Below are positions 25,848 through 35,114 of a stretch of 64,000 bases of DNA, piece by piece. Source of the DNA: Streptomyces harbinensis (GTDB lineage Bacteria; Actinomycetota; Actinomycetes; Streptomycetales; Streptomycetaceae); assembly GCF_900116145.1 (NCBI RefSeq), contig NZ_FPAB01000001.1, forward strand, positions 869,135-933,134. Direction: 5' to 3'. A program made the translations under genes and the position numbers. Position 1 is the first letter of the stretch, and each line of letters starts with the position of its first letter. The notes under the pieces were generated by a model, which worked only from the letters and a program-made list of their open reading frames with translations, was not told the origin of the DNA and searched no databases.

Positions 25848-28745
25848 TCAGCTGCAGCCGCTGGTGGAGCCGCAGCCCTCGCACAGGTAGCAGCTGCCGG
25901 CCCGGCGCATCTTGGTGCCGCACGACAGACACAGCGGGGCGTCCGCGTTCAGGCCCAGCTGCATCTCCAGCAGCTCCGTGGAGCTGTGCGCCTCACGCGG
26001 CGCGGGGCGCTCCTCGGCCGCCACCTCGGGCTCGGGGCGCGGCGGGCTGGTGTCCGCGCCGCGCGGCGCGGACTGGGACAGCGCCTCGATGTCCAGGTCG
26101 TCCTCGACCGGCTCGTAGGAACCGGTGTCCAGGTGCCGCTGGCGCTCGGCCGCCGTGTGGATGCCCAGGGCCGAACGGGTCTCGAACGGCAGGAAGTCCA
26201 GCGCCAGCCGGCGGAAGATGTAGTCCACGATGGACTGCGCCATCCGCACGTCCTGGTCGTCCGTCATGCCGGCCGGCTCGAAGCGCATGTTGGTGAACTT
26301 CGAGACGTAGGTCTCCAGCGGGACCCCGTACTGCAGACCCACCGAGACCGCGATGGAGAAGGCGTCCATCATCCCGGCGAGCGTCGAGCCCTGCTTGGAC
26401 ATCTTCAGGAAGACCTCGCCCAGGCCGTCGTCCGGGTACGAATTGGCGGTCATGTAGCCCTCGGCCCCGCCCACCGTGAACGAGGTGGTGATACCGGGCC
26501 GCCCCTTCGGCAGCCGCTTGCGGACCGGGCGGTACTCGACCACCTTCTCCGGCTCGGCCGCCGCGGCCGGCGCCTCCTTCTCCTGCGTGGTGGTCTTCTT
26601 CGCCGACAGCGGCTGACCGACCTTGCTGTTCTCGACGTAGACGGCCAGCGCCTTGGTGCCCAGCTTCCAGCCCTGGAGGTAGATCTCGGCGACGTCGTCG
26701 ACGGTCGAGGTGCTGGGCATGTTGACCGTCTTGGAGATCGCGCCGCTCAGGAACGGCTGTGCGGCGGCCATCATCCGCACATGCCCCATCGGCGAGATGG
26801 TGCGCTCGCCCATGGCGCAGTCGAAGACCTCGTAGTGCTCGGTCCGCAGCCCCGGCGCGTCCACCACATTGCCGTGCTCCGCGATGTGCGCGACGATCGC
26901 CTCGATCTGCTCCGGCTGGTAGCCGAGCCGCTTCAGCGCCTTGGGCACGGTGTTGTTCACGATCTGCATCGACCCGCCGCCGACCAGCTTCTTGAACTTC
27001 ACCAGCGCCAGGTCGGGCTCGATGCCCGTGGTGTCGCAGTCCATCATCAGGCCGATGGTGCCGGTGGGCGCCAGCACCGAGGCCTGCGCGTTGCGGAAAC
27101 CGTTCTTCGCGCCCAGTCGCAGCACGTCCTGCCACGCCTCGGTGGCCGCCGCCCAGACCGGGGTGTCCAGGTCGTCCATCCGGCGGGCCGCGTCGTTGGC
27201 CTGCGCGTGCTGCTCCATGACCCGGTTGTGCGCCTCGGCGTTGCGCGCGTAGCCCTCGTACGGGCCGACGATCCCGGCCAGTTCGGCCGAGCGCCGGTAG
27301 GAGGTACCGGTCATCAGCGAGGTGATCGCGCCGGCCAGCGCCCGGCCGCCGTCCGAGTCGTACGCGTGGCCGGTCGCCATGAGCAGGGCGCCCAGGTTGG
27401 CGTAGCCGATGCCCAGCTGGCGGAAGGCGCGGGTGGTCTCGCCGATCTTGTGGGTGGGGAAGTCGGCGAAGCAGATGGAGATGTCCATCGCCGTGATGAC
27501 CAGCTCGACGACCTTGATGAAGCGCTTGGTGTCGAAGGACTGGTGGCCCTCGTCGTCGTCGCTCAGGAACTTCATCAGGTTCAGCGAGGCCAGGTTGCAC
27601 GAGGAGTTGTCCAGGTGCATGTACTCGCTGCACGGGTTCGAGGCGCTGATGCGGCCGGACTCGGGCGAGGTGTGCCAGTGGTTGATGGTGTCGTCGTACT
27701 GGATCCCGGGGTCGGCGCACGCGTGCGCGGCCTCCGCCATTTTGCGGAACAGCGCCCGGGCGTCGACCTCCTCGACGGTCTCGCCGGTCAGCCGGGCCTT
27801 GAGGGCGAACCTGTCGCCGTTCTCCACCGCCCGCATGAACGTGTCGTTGACGCGCACCGAGTTGTTGGCGTTCTGGTACTGCACCGACGTGATGTCGTCG
27901 CCGCCCAGGTCCATGTCGAAGCCGGCGTCCCGCAGCGCCCGGATCTTCTCCTCCTCCTTCACCTTGGTCTCGATGAAGGCCTCCACGTCCGGGTGGTCCA
28001 CGTCCAGCACCACCATCTTGGCGGCCCGGCGGGTGGCGCCGCCGGACTTGATGGTGCCGGCGGAGGCGTCCGCGCCGCGCATGAAGGAGACCGGGCCCGA
28101 GGCGTTGCCGCCGGAGGACAGCAGTTCCTTGGAGGAGCGGATCCGGGAGAGGTTCAGGCCGGCGCCGGAGCCGCCCTTGAAGATCATGCCCTCTTCCTTG
28201 TACCAGTCGAGGATCGACTCCATGGAGTCGTCGACGGACAGGATGAAGCAGGCGCTGACCTGCTGGGGCTGCGCGGTCCCGACGTTGAACCACACCGGGG
28301 AGTTGAAGCTGAAGATCTGGTGCAGCAGGGCGTAGGCCAGCTCGTGCTCGAAGATCTCGGCGTCGGCCGGGGAGGCGAAGTAGTCGTGCTTCTCGCCGGC
28401 CTCGCGGTAGGTGCGCACCACCCGGTCGATGAGCTGCTTGAGGCTCGTCTCGCGCTGGGGCGTGCCGACGGCGCCGCGGAAGTACTTGCTGGTGACGATA
28501 TTGACCGCGTTCACCGACCAGCTGTCGGGGAACTCGACGCCGCGCTGCTCGAAATTGACCGAGCCGTCGCGCCAATTGGTCATGACGACGTCACGGCGTT
28601 CCCAGACCACCTCGTCGTAGGGGTGCACGCCGGGGGTGGTGTGGACGCGTTCGACCCGCAGCCCCTTGCCGGCCTTGCCTCCGGTGCCCTTGCCGCCCTT
28701 GGCGCGGGAGCCACCGCGTGCCGGGCCGCTCGTCGTCTCAGTCAT
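25848..28745 (-). CDS. nrdJ: Vitamin B12-dependent (class II) ribonucleotide reductase
   Basis: A 965-residue class II ribonucleotide reductase that makes deoxyribonucleotides with adenosylcobalamin, independently of oxygen. Recognisable features are SACFILSVDDSMESILDWYK, the active-site loop NPCSEYMHLDNSSCNLASLN, and GTIGLMMDCDTTGIEPDLA. The Gly/Lys-rich N-terminal 30 residues are unstructured. A C-terminal zinc/redox tail has four cysteines (LSCGTKMRR, then CYLCEGCG). The start ATG follows GGGAGG. It is the second gene of an nrdR-nrdJ operon, 127 bases after nrdR, and should be repressed by NrdR when dATP is high. Confidence 0.96.
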   Translation of the reverse strand: MTETTSGPARGGSRAKGGKGTGGKAGKGLRVERVHTTPGVHPYDEVVWERRDVVMTNWRDGSVNFEQRGVEFPDSWSVNAVNIVTSKYFRGAVGTPQRETSLKQLIDRVVRTYREAGEKHDYFASPADAEIFEHELAYALLHQIFSFNSPVWFNVGTAQPQQVSACFILSVDDSMESILDWYKEEGMIFKGGSGAGLNLSRIRSSKELLSSGGNASGPVSFMRGADASAGTIKSGGATRRAAKMVVLDVDHPDVEAFIETKVKEEEKIRALRDAGFDMDLGGDDITSVQYQNANNSVRVNDTFMRAVENGDRFALKARLTGETVEEVDARALFRKMAEAAHACADPGIQYDDTINHWHTSPESGRISASNPCSEYMHLDNSSCNLASLNLMKFLSDDDEGHQSFDTKRFIKVVELVITAMDISICFADFPTHKIGETTRAFRQLGIGYANLGALLMATGHAYDSDGGRALAGAITSLMTGTSYRRSAELAGIVGPYEGYARNAEAHNRVMEQHAQANDAARRMDDLDTPVWAAATEAWQDVLRLGAKNGFRNAQASVLAPTGTIGLMMDCDTTGIEPDLALVKFKKLVGGGSMQIVNNTVPKALKRLGYQPEQIEAIVAHIAEHGNVVDAPGLRTEHYEVFDCAMGERTISPMGHVRMMAAAQPFLSGAISKTVNMPSTSTVDDVAEIYLQGWKLGTKALAVYVENSKVGQPLSAKKTTTQEKEAPAAAAEPEKVVEYRPVRKRLPKGRPGITTSFTVGGAEGYMTANSYPDDGLGEVFLKMSKQGSTLAGMMDAFSIAVSVGLQYGVPLETYVSKFTNMRFEPAGMTDDQDVRMAQSIVDYIFRRLALDFLPFETRSALGIHTAAERQRHLDTGSYEPVEDDLDIEALSQSAPRGADTSPPRPEPEVAAEERPAPREAHSSTELLEMQLGLNADAPLCLSCGTKMRRAGSCYLCEGCGSTSGCS

Positions 28746-28872
28746 TCCGCCTCCCTGTCGGGCACAAGGCCCTGGTGCGACCGGATCGTTCCTCGGTCGC
28801 GTGTTTCTGTTCTTCTGGCCGGGCGCGGCAGTGCGCTCCGGCCGGTCCGTGGGGTCACGCCGCGGGTGCCGC

Positions 28873-29385
28873 TCAGCCGGCGGCGGGCGGCACCGTGACC
28901 TCGGTGTGGGGGCCCGGGCCGCTCCCGGCGCCGGGCTCGTCCTCCGGTCCGCGCAGCTCCGCGATGGCGGCCTCGAAGTCCTCCAGCGAGTCGAACGCCC
29001 GGTAGACGGACGCGAAGCGCAGGTAGGCCACCAGGTCCAGCTCGCGGAGCGGGCCGAGTATGGCGAGACCGACGTCGTGCGTGGAGAGTTCGGCGCTGCC
29101 GGTGGCCCGGACGGCCTCCTCCACGCGCTGGCCGAGCAGGGCCAGGGCGTCCTCGGTGACGGGACGGCCCTGGCACGCCTTGCGCACCCCGGCGATGACC
29201 TTGGTGCGGCTGAAGGGCTCGGTGACGCCGCTGCGTTTGATGACCATGAGCGAGGCGGTCTCCACCGTGGTGAAGCGCCGCGAGCAGCTCGGGCACTGGC
29301 GGCGCCGGCGGATCAGCGCGCCGTCGTCCGCGGTGCGGCTGTCGACGACCCGGCTGTCGGGGTGCCTGCAGAAGGGGCAGTGCAT
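28873..29385 (-). CDS. nrdR: Transcriptional repressor NrdR
   Basis: A 170-residue zinc-ribbon/ATP-cone repressor of ribonucleotide reductase genes. The zinc ribbon is CPFC (residues 3-6) with CPSC about 30 residues later. The ATP-cone begins at [20 protein letters not shown] and senses ATP/dATP. The C-terminus has a Gly/Pro-rich tail. The ATG start follows GGGAGAGG. It is the first gene of the nrdR-nrdJ operon, behind two NrdR boxes about 150 bases upstream. Confidence 0.96.
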   Translation of the reverse strand: MHCPFCRHPDSRVVDSRTADDGALIRRRRQCPSCSRRFTTVETASLMVIKRSGVTEPFSRTKVIAGVRKACQGRPVTEDALALLGQRVEEAVRATGSAELSTHDVGLAILGPLRELDLVAYLRFASVYRAFDSLEDFEAAIAELRGPEDEPGAGSGPGPHTEVTVPPAAG

Positions 29386-29533
29386 GCCGCCTCTCCCTTC
29401 CTCCGGCCGCGATGACGCAGCGTGCTCGCCAGCTGCTCTCCGACACGGCTCATCAGCCCTCACGGGGGCCACTGGCGTACCCCCTGAGCACTCCCCAGCA
29501 TAGGCGATCCTCATCGCCGGTGATGACGGGGGA

Positions 29534-29549
29534 CCACAACTTGTGGGAT
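29534..29549 (-). promoter_or_regulatory. NrdR box 1 (weaker)
   Basis: The plus-strand sequence CCACAACTTGTGGGAT holds a perfect 6-1-6 palindrome CCACAA-C-TTGTGG. It agrees with the NrdR consensus (acaCwAtATaTwGtgt) at roughly 9 of 16 positions. Its centre is 32 bases from that of box 2, close to three helical turns, which is how paired NrdR boxes are normally arranged. Confidence 0.65.
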
Positions 29550-29565
29550 GTCGTCGCTTATCAAA

Positions 29566-29581
29566 CCACTAGATCTAGGGT
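29566..29581 (-). promoter_or_regulatory. NrdR box 2 (stronger)
   Basis: CCACTAGATCTAGGGT contains the palindromic core CTAGATCTAG and matches the NrdR consensus at about 12 of 16 positions. With box 1 it forms the operator of the nrdR-nrdJ operon. Confidence 0.75.
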
Positions 29582-29752
29582 TGGGGCGCGAGGACCCCCG
29601 GGCCGCGTGTCGGACGGCGGACGCGGGCGGACGGGGGTGGGCGGCGGTGCGCGGCCCACGCGCGCATGGGAGGCTATCGCATCAGCCTGTGACCGGTTGC
29701 CGTCGCATACACCCCGGCGGCCGAGCACGTCAGCTGATCAGCGATATTTCAC

Positions 29753-29768
29753 TCGAACGTGTGTTTGG
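29753..29768 (+). promoter_or_regulatory. LexA (SOS) box of lexA overlapping its promoter
   Basis: TCGAACGTGTGTTTGG fits the actinobacterial SOS box CGAAC-N4-GTTCG with one change (GTTTG). TTGGCG at 29765-29770 can serve as -35, with TACCGT at 29789-29794 as -10 after an 18-base spacer. LexA would then cover the -35 element and repress its own gene. No second box is seen upstream of the dinG-like gene. Confidence 0.75.
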
Positions 29769-29830
29769 CGCAACCTTTCGATAGCAACTACCGTTGTCTG
29801 ACTAGGGAGTACCACCACGAAGGGGCCGAC

Positions 29831-30601
29831 ATGACCACCGCAGCAGACGACGCCATCACCGCCGCCGAGCGCCGCCAGGACCGGCTCTCCGCACCGCACG
29901 GTGCGGCCCTGCGCCCGGACAACGGCGCCGCACGGTCGCTGCCGGGGCGCCCGCCGGGCATCCGGGCCGACAGTTCGGGGCTCACCGACCGCCAGCGGCG
30001 GGTGATCGAGGTGATCCGTGACTCAGTGCAGCGGCGCGGCTACCCGCCGTCCATGCGGGAGATCGGCCAGGCCGTGGGGCTCTCCAGCACCTCCTCCGTG
30101 GCGCACCAGCTGATGGCGCTGGAGCGCAAGGGCTTCCTGCGCCGCGACCCGCACCGGCCGCGCGCCTACGAGGTACGGGGCGCCGAGACGCCCACCCCGC
30201 CCCCCGCCGACACCGCGGGCAAGCCGGCCGCCTCCTATGTGCCGCTGGTCGGCCGGATCGCCGCCGGTGGCCCGATCCTCGCCGAGGAGTCGGTCGAGGA
30301 CGTCTTCCCGCTCCCCCGCCAGCTCGTCGGCGACGGCGAGCTGTTCGTCCTGAAGGTCGTCGGCGACTCCATGATCGAGGCGGCCATCTGCGACGGCGAC
30401 TGGGTCACCGTCCGCCGCCAGCCGGTCGCGGAGAACGGCGACATCGTGGCCGCCATGCTGGACGGCGAGGCCACCGTCAAGCGCTTCCGGCGGGAGGACG
30501 GCCAGGTCTGGCTGCTGCCGCACAACCCCGCCTACCAGCCCATCGCCGGCGACGAGGCGACCATCCTCGGCAAGGTCGTCGCCGTCATGCGGCGCGTCTG
30601 A
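29831..30601 (+). CDS. lexA: SOS repressor LexA
   Basis: A 256-residue LexA. The winged helix is [20 protein letters not shown] with recognition helix [20 protein letters not shown]. The self-cleavage site is Ala145-Gly146 in RIAAGGP, and the catalytic dyad is Ser180 (VVGDSMIE) and Lys217 (EATVKRF). The first 45 residues are a low-conservation extension common in Streptomyces. The ATG start is preceded by GAAGGGG. RecA-stimulated autocleavage induces the SOS regulon; this gene is itself SOS-controlled through the upstream box. Confidence 0.96.
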   Translation: MTTAADDAITAAERRQDRLSAPHGAALRPDNGAARSLPGRPPGIRADSSGLTDRQRRVIEVIRDSVQRRGYPPSMREIGQAVGLSSTSSVAHQLMALERKGFLRRDPHRPRAYEVRGAETPTPPPADTAGKPAASYVPLVGRIAAGGPILAEESVEDVFPLPRQLVGDGELFVLKVVGDSMIEAAICDGDWVTVRRQPVAENGDIVAAMLDGEATVKRFRREDGQVWLLPHNPAYQPIAGDEATILGKVVAVMRRV

Positions 30602-30641
30602 GCAAGCCCGCGCCGCACCCTTCCCTCCCTCCCCGGTGCCG

Positions 30642-32639
30642 TCAGGACGCGGCAGCGTTCCGCGCTGCCGCGTCGATCGCCGCGAGAGAGCGCCGGACCT
30701 GATTCCGGTCCGTGGTCGTCCAGAAGTCGGGCATCGAGGCCCGCAGGAAGCTTCCGTAGCGGGCCTTGGCCAGCCGGGGATCGAGGACCGCCACCACACC
30801 GCGGTCCCCCGTCGCCCGCACCAGCCGGCCCGCGCCCTGCGCCATCAGCAACGCCGCATGGGTCGCGGCCACCGCCATGAACCCATTGCCGCCCGCCTCC
30901 TCCACCGCCTTCTGCCGCGCGCTCAGCAGCGGATCGTCGGGCCGGGGGAACGGAATGCGGTCCATCACCACCAACTGGCAGCTGGGGCCCGGCACATCGA
31001 CGCCCTGCCACAGGGAGAGCGTGCCGAACAGACAGGTCGGCTCGTCCTCGGCGAACGCCCGGATCAGCTCGCCCAGCGTCTCCTCGCCCTGCAGCAGGAT
31101 CGGCATCTCCAGCCGGCCGCGCAGCTCTTCGGCGGCGGCCTGCGCCGCCCGCATCGAGGAGAAGAGCCCCAGGGTGCGCCCGCCCGCCGCCTCGATCAGC
31201 TCGGCCAGCTCCTCCAGCATGTCCGCCCGGCCGCCCTCCCGGCCCGGGGTCGCCAGATGCTTGGCCACATAGAGGATGCCCTGCTTGGGATAGTCGAAGG
31301 GCGAGCCCACATCCAGGCCCTTCCACTCCGGGAACTCCTCGCCGTGCGCCCCCTCGGGCGCGAGCCCCAGCGAGGCACCCACCCCGTTGAAGTCCCCGCC
31401 CAGCTTGAGCGTGGCCGAGGTCAGCACCACCGACCGTTCGGTGAACAGCTTCTCCCGCAGCAGCCCCGACACCGACAGCGGAGCGACCCGCAGCGAGGCA
31501 CCGTACCGCTCGTGCCGTTCGCACCAGATGACATCGAACTCCGAGGACTCCACCAGGCGTTCGGCCACCTCGTGGACATGCTCCACCGAGGCGAGCGCCT
31601 GCTTGCGCACCGCGTCCTCGTCGCTCAGCGCGGCGTCCCGGGTGGCGCCGAGCGCCGTGATCACCGTCCGGGCGGCATCCCGCAGCGCCACCAGGGCGTA
31701 CCCCAGGTCCTCGGGCAGCTCGGTCAGCCGCCCGGGCTCGGCCACGTCCATCAGCCGTTCGAAGGTCTCGGACGCGGTGAGCATCTCGTCCGCCGCCTTC
31801 TCGTCCACGATCTTGGCGGCCCGGCGCACCGCCCGGCCGACACTGCCCGGGTTCAGCTCGCCGGTGGCCACCCCGGTGACCCGGGACACCAGCTCGTGCG
31901 CCTCGTCCACGATCAGTACCTCGTGGCCCGGCAGGACCGGGGCGCCCTCGATCGCGTCGATCGCCAGCAGCGCGTGGTTGGTGACGATGACATCGGCGAC
32001 CTTGGCCCGCTCCCGGGCGGCCTCGGCGAAGCACTCCGCACCGTAGGCGCATTTGCTCGCCCCCAGGCACTCCCGCGAGGAGACCGAGACCTGCGACCAG
32101 GCCCGGTCCGACACGCCCGGTGTCAGCTCGTCCCGGTCGCCGGTCTCCGACTCGTCCGCCCAGTCCCGCAGGCGCAGCAGATCCTTGCCCAGCTTGCTGC
32201 TGGCGCCGCCGGAGCGCTCGGCCGCCTCGAAGGGGTCGAACAGGCCCTGGTCCTCCTCCTGCGGCACGCCCTCGTGCAGCCGGTGCAGGCACAGATAGTT
32301 GGCCCGCCCCTTGAGGGTGGCGAACTCCGGGCGGCGGCGCAGCAGCGGGCGCAGCGCCTCCACGGTGCGCGGCAGGTCCCGCTCCACCAGCTGCCGCTGG
32401 AGGGCGAGCGTGGCGGTGGCCACGACGACCCGGTCGCCGCCGGCGAGCGCGGGCACCAGGTAGCCCAGGGACTTCCCGGTGCCGGTGCCCGCCTGCGCCA
32501 GCAGATGCGTGCCGCCTTCGATCGCTTCCGCGACGGCCTGCGCCATCGCGACTTGGCCGGGCCGCTCGCTGCCGCCGACGGCGGTCACGGCAGCGTGCAG
32601 CAGGTCGGTGAGGGCCGGCCCCCCGGATGTGACAGTCAT
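30642..32639 (-). CDS. DinG/XPD-like iron-sulfur ATP-dependent DNA helicase
   Basis: A 665-residue superfamily 2 helicase. Motif I is QAGTGTGKSLGYLVPAL and motif II VDEAHELVSR. Four cysteines (in YLCLHRL, ECLGASKC and AECF) sit in the position of the XPD/DinG [4Fe-4S] cluster. Motifs V/VI are LWQGVDVPG and QGAGRLVR. It probably unwinds DNA 5'-3' in repair or R-loop removal. The start ATG has no strong ribosome-binding site. It converges with lexA but has no visible SOS box of its own. Confidence 0.9.
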   Translation of the reverse strand: MTVTSGGPALTDLLHAAVTAVGGSERPGQVAMAQAVAEAIEGGTHLLAQAGTGTGKSLGYLVPALAGGDRVVVATATLALQRQLVERDLPRTVEALRPLLRRRPEFATLKGRANYLCLHRLHEGVPQEEDQGLFDPFEAAERSGGASSKLGKDLLRLRDWADESETGDRDELTPGVSDRAWSQVSVSSRECLGASKCAYGAECFAEAARERAKVADVIVTNHALLAIDAIEGAPVLPGHEVLIVDEAHELVSRVTGVATGELNPGSVGRAVRRAAKIVDEKAADEMLTASETFERLMDVAEPGRLTELPEDLGYALVALRDAARTVITALGATRDAALSDEDAVRKQALASVEHVHEVAERLVESSEFDVIWCERHERYGASLRVAPLSVSGLLREKLFTERSVVLTSATLKLGGDFNGVGASLGLAPEGAHGEEFPEWKGLDVGSPFDYPKQGILYVAKHLATPGREGGRADMLEELAELIEAAGGRTLGLFSSMRAAQAAAEELRGRLEMPILLQGEETLGELIRAFAEDEPTCLFGTLSLWQGVDVPGPSCQLVVMDRIPFPRPDDPLLSARQKAVEEAGGNGFMAVAATHAALLMAQGAGRLVRATGDRGVVAVLDPRLAKARYGSFLRASMPDFWTTTDRNQVRRSLAAIDAAARNAAAS

Positions 32640-32689
32640 AGGCCAGACACCATACGCGGCGCCACTGACACCGCCGTCGGACCTCGGCC

Positions 32690-34435
32690 TCAGCCGGCGT
32701 GCAGCGGATTGGCCACGGTGCCCTCGATCGCGGCGTGCGGACGCTCGGAACGGTCCCGGTAACCGTCCAGATGCAGCCGGTTGCGGTTCAGGCACAGCCG
32801 CTGGATGCGCGGGGCCAGCAGATCGAAGGCGTCGAAACGGTTCTTCAGCTCGGGGAAGCGCCGCTGGTACCGGAGAATCTCCGCCCGTACGAGTGACCAG
32901 AAGTCGTCCTCCGGCACACCGAGCTGTTCCGCGCACAGCGGTGCCAGGTACCGGAAGACCCCGACGAACAGCCCGGAGTGGATGAACTGCGGCAGGAAGT
33001 GCGGCGGCTCGGTGAGCAGGACCGCGCGCACCTCCTCGGGGATGCCGGCGAACTCCGGCAGCGGATCGGCGCTGAGGTTCACGTCGTCCACGAAGTCCTT
33101 CACCGCGAGCCGTACCGGTACCTCCCGCTCGTCGAAGACCACGATCGCGTTCTCCCCGTGCGGCGAGAAGACCGTGCCGTACCGGTAGAGGAAGTGCAGC
33201 AGCGGCGGCAGCAGGGCGCCGAAGAGCCGCCGCAGCCAGTCGTCGGCGGCCAGCCCGGAGCGGCGTACCAGCTCCGCCGTCAGGGCCCGGCCGTCCCGGC
33301 CGCGCTGGAGCAGGGCCGCCAGTGTCCGGGCCCGCTCCCCCGCCGCCAGCTGGGGTCCGATCGGCTCGCGCCAGATGCAGCCGAGCAGTTCCCGGAACTG
33401 GTACGGCACCTGCGGCAGCCGGTCGTACAGCGGGTGGGCGACGGTCACCGAGGCGGTCTCGCCGAGCAGGATGACCCGGGTCTCGGCGAGGTACGGGTCG
33501 GCGTCGCGCAGCGCATGGATCCAGCCGGTGACGGCGGGCGCGGCCAGCGTACGCTCGGTGGGGAGGCCGCGGAACACCAGGGTGTTGAGGATGGACAGCG
33601 GCAGTTTGACGCTGCGGCCGGTGGGCCGGCTGACGTTGAGGAAGGTTCTGATGGACTGCTGCGGCAGCCGGAGTTCGCCGTCGCTCGGCAGTTCGATGAG
33701 CTGGCCGGCGGCGAGTTGCGGGGCGTACAGCGGGGCGATGGTCTCGTCCCACTGCCAGGGGTGGACGGGGAGCCACAGATAGTCGGCGGGCTCCCGGCCG
33801 GCGCCGGCGACGGTCTCGGCGAAGGCGCGGCGTACCGGTGCGGACAGTTCCTCGGCGTACAGCGTGCCGGGGTCGGCCAGTTCCGGGACTCCGCGGTAGC
33901 GGGCGAGGTCCCGGTGGACCGCGAGCCACGGCAGGGCGCGCGGGCTGCGGGCCTCGGGGGCCCACTGGGCGGCGTCGGCGGCGGAGAAGCCGACCCGGCC
34001 CTTGTTGGCGACCAGCCAGGGGTGGCCGGTCTGGTGGCCCTCCAGGGCCCCGTAGTCGAGGTCGGCGAGTTCGGCGGCGGTGCGGGCGTTCTCGGCGAGC
34101 ACCACGTCGGCGGCGAGGGTGGCGGTGAGTTCGCGCAGCAGATGGCCGAGCGTGTCGCCGTTGATCCCGAGGACGGTGCTGTGGCCCTCGGCGACGAAGG
34201 AGAGCGGGTCGGCGCCGGCGGGCAGCGACGCGGGGTCCACCCGCCAGTGGCCGTAGGCGCCCCGGGCGGCCCGGAAGCGGTAGACGGTATCGGGGGCGAC
34301 CGGCAGCCGGTAGGCGTGCGGGCCGTGCTCGTGGTCGGGATCCGGGGTGATGACCCCCTCGTAGGCGAACTCGGCGAGCATTTTGGCGAGCAGGTGTCGC
34401 GCGGCGTCGTTCCAGGCCGCTTCGGATATGGGCAA
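32690..34435 (-). CDS. NIS siderophore synthetase, IucA/IucC family (second synthetase)
   Basis: A 581-residue NRPS-independent siderophore synthetase that would condense a carboxylate such as citrate or a succinylated amine with a hydroxamate-bearing amine using ATP. Hallmarks: EGHQTGHPWLVANKGRVGF, LWLPVHPWQWDE, QQSIRTFLNVS, KLPLSILNTLVFRGLP and the ferric-iron-transporter-like C-terminus (FSPHGENAIVVFDE, VKDFVDDVN). It is similar in layout to DesD. The start is a TTG with GAGGAG five bases upstream. It is third in a three-gene operon after an NIS synthetase and an AlcB-type acyltransferase. Confidence 0.9.
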   Translation of the reverse strand: MPISEAAWNDAARHLLAKMLAEFAYEGVITPDPDHEHGPHAYRLPVAPDTVYRFRAARGAYGHWRVDPASLPAGADPLSFVAEGHSTVLGINGDTLGHLLRELTATLAADVVLAENARTAAELADLDYGALEGHQTGHPWLVANKGRVGFSAADAAQWAPEARSPRALPWLAVHRDLARYRGVPELADPGTLYAEELSAPVRRAFAETVAGAGREPADYLWLPVHPWQWDETIAPLYAPQLAAGQLIELPSDGELRLPQQSIRTFLNVSRPTGRSVKLPLSILNTLVFRGLPTERTLAAPAVTGWIHALRDADPYLAETRVILLGETASVTVAHPLYDRLPQVPYQFRELLGCIWREPIGPQLAAGERARTLAALLQRGRDGRALTAELVRRSGLAADDWLRRLFGALLPPLLHFLYRYGTVFSPHGENAIVVFDEREVPVRLAVKDFVDDVNLSADPLPEFAGIPEEVRAVLLTEPPHFLPQFIHSGLFVGVFRYLAPLCAEQLGVPEDDFWSLVRAEILRYQRRFPELKNRFDAFDLLAPRIQRLCLNRNRLHLDGYRDRSERPHAAIEGTVANPLHAG

Positions 34436-34485
34436 GGGGACTCCTCGGTCGGGGACGGGGGACGGTCGGGATCCGCGCTCGGCGT

Positions 34486-35106
34486 TCAGCGGTCCCGGAG
34501 CATGATCGCGGCGCGCTTGTCCGGCAGTTCGGCCTCGGCGGCCTTGCGGAAGCCGGCCGCCCGGAAGGCCGCGACGGAGGCCGCGTTGCGGACATCGGGT
34601 TCGGCGACGATCCGCGCGCAGCGCGGGTGGTGCCGCAGCACCAGGGCGGACACCGCGCGCAGCAATTCGGCGCCGAGGCCGCGGCTCCGGTCCCGGGCGG
34701 TGCCGATCAGCAGGTGGAGCCCGATGTCGTGCGGCGCCGCGGGGTAGTACCGGGCGAGCGGGTCGAGGTCGGCGCGGTAGACCTCCCAGTAGCTCATCGG
34801 CCGGCCGTCCAGCAGGCCAAGGCACGGCACGCTGCGGCCGTCCCCGGCGAGCTGGGCGCCGAGGTGCGCTGCGGTGCGCTCCTGCGGGCCGGCGAGCGAC
34901 CACCAGCGGTCCACCACCGGGTCGTTCATCCAGCCGGCCAGCAACGCCAGATCGCGCCGCGGCTCCACCGGGAGCAGCCGGAACCGCCCACCCGCGGTGG
35001 CGGCCGGCCCCCACGCGCCGACCGCACCGACCGGCGCGGGGTACGCGGCGGGGCGCGGCAGCTCCAGTTCGAGGGTGTCCTCGCAGCCGGGTTCGCGGAT
35101 GGACAC
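34486..35106 (-). CDS. AlcB/IucB-type siderophore acyltransferase (GNAT)
   Basis: A 206-residue protein of the GNAT-related family that acylates N-hydroxylated diamines in siderophore biosynthesis (AlcB, RhbD, IucB, MbtK). Visible family marks are WMNDPVVDRWW, SYWEVYRADLDPLARYYP, the histidine in DIGLHLLIG and RIVAEPDVRNAASVAAFRAAGF. The start is a GTG behind GGAGG. It is eight bases from the stop of the upstream NIS gene and 50 bases from the next, so translation is closely linked. The substrate cannot be told from sequence. Confidence 0.87.
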   Translation of the reverse strand: MSIREPGCEDTLELELPRPAAYPAPVGAVGAWGPAATAGGRFRLLPVEPRRDLALLAGWMNDPVVDRWWSLAGPQERTAAHLGAQLAGDGRSVPCLGLLDGRPMSYWEVYRADLDPLARYYPAAPHDIGLHLLIGTARDRSRGLGAELLRAVSALVLRHHPRCARIVAEPDVRNAASVAAFRAAGFRKAAEAELPDKRAAIMLRDR

Positions 35107-35114
35107 GGCGCCTC

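Larger units (their letters stand above)
29386..29830. other. 445-bp regulatory region between nrdR and lexA
   Basis: This region carries two NrdR boxes on the nrdR side and a LexA SOS box plus a lexA promoter on the other side. A stretch from about 29585 to 29720 separates the two sets and shows no ORF or repeat I can support. Confidence 0.7.

Noticed and set aside
23565..28898. A 1777-codon open frame on the plus strand
   Set aside because: It lies antisense to rnhB, the phosphatase, YdbC-like, NAD(P)-binding and nrdJ genes. Its product is a Gly/Val/His-rich run without any domain, as expected from high-GC antisense frames.
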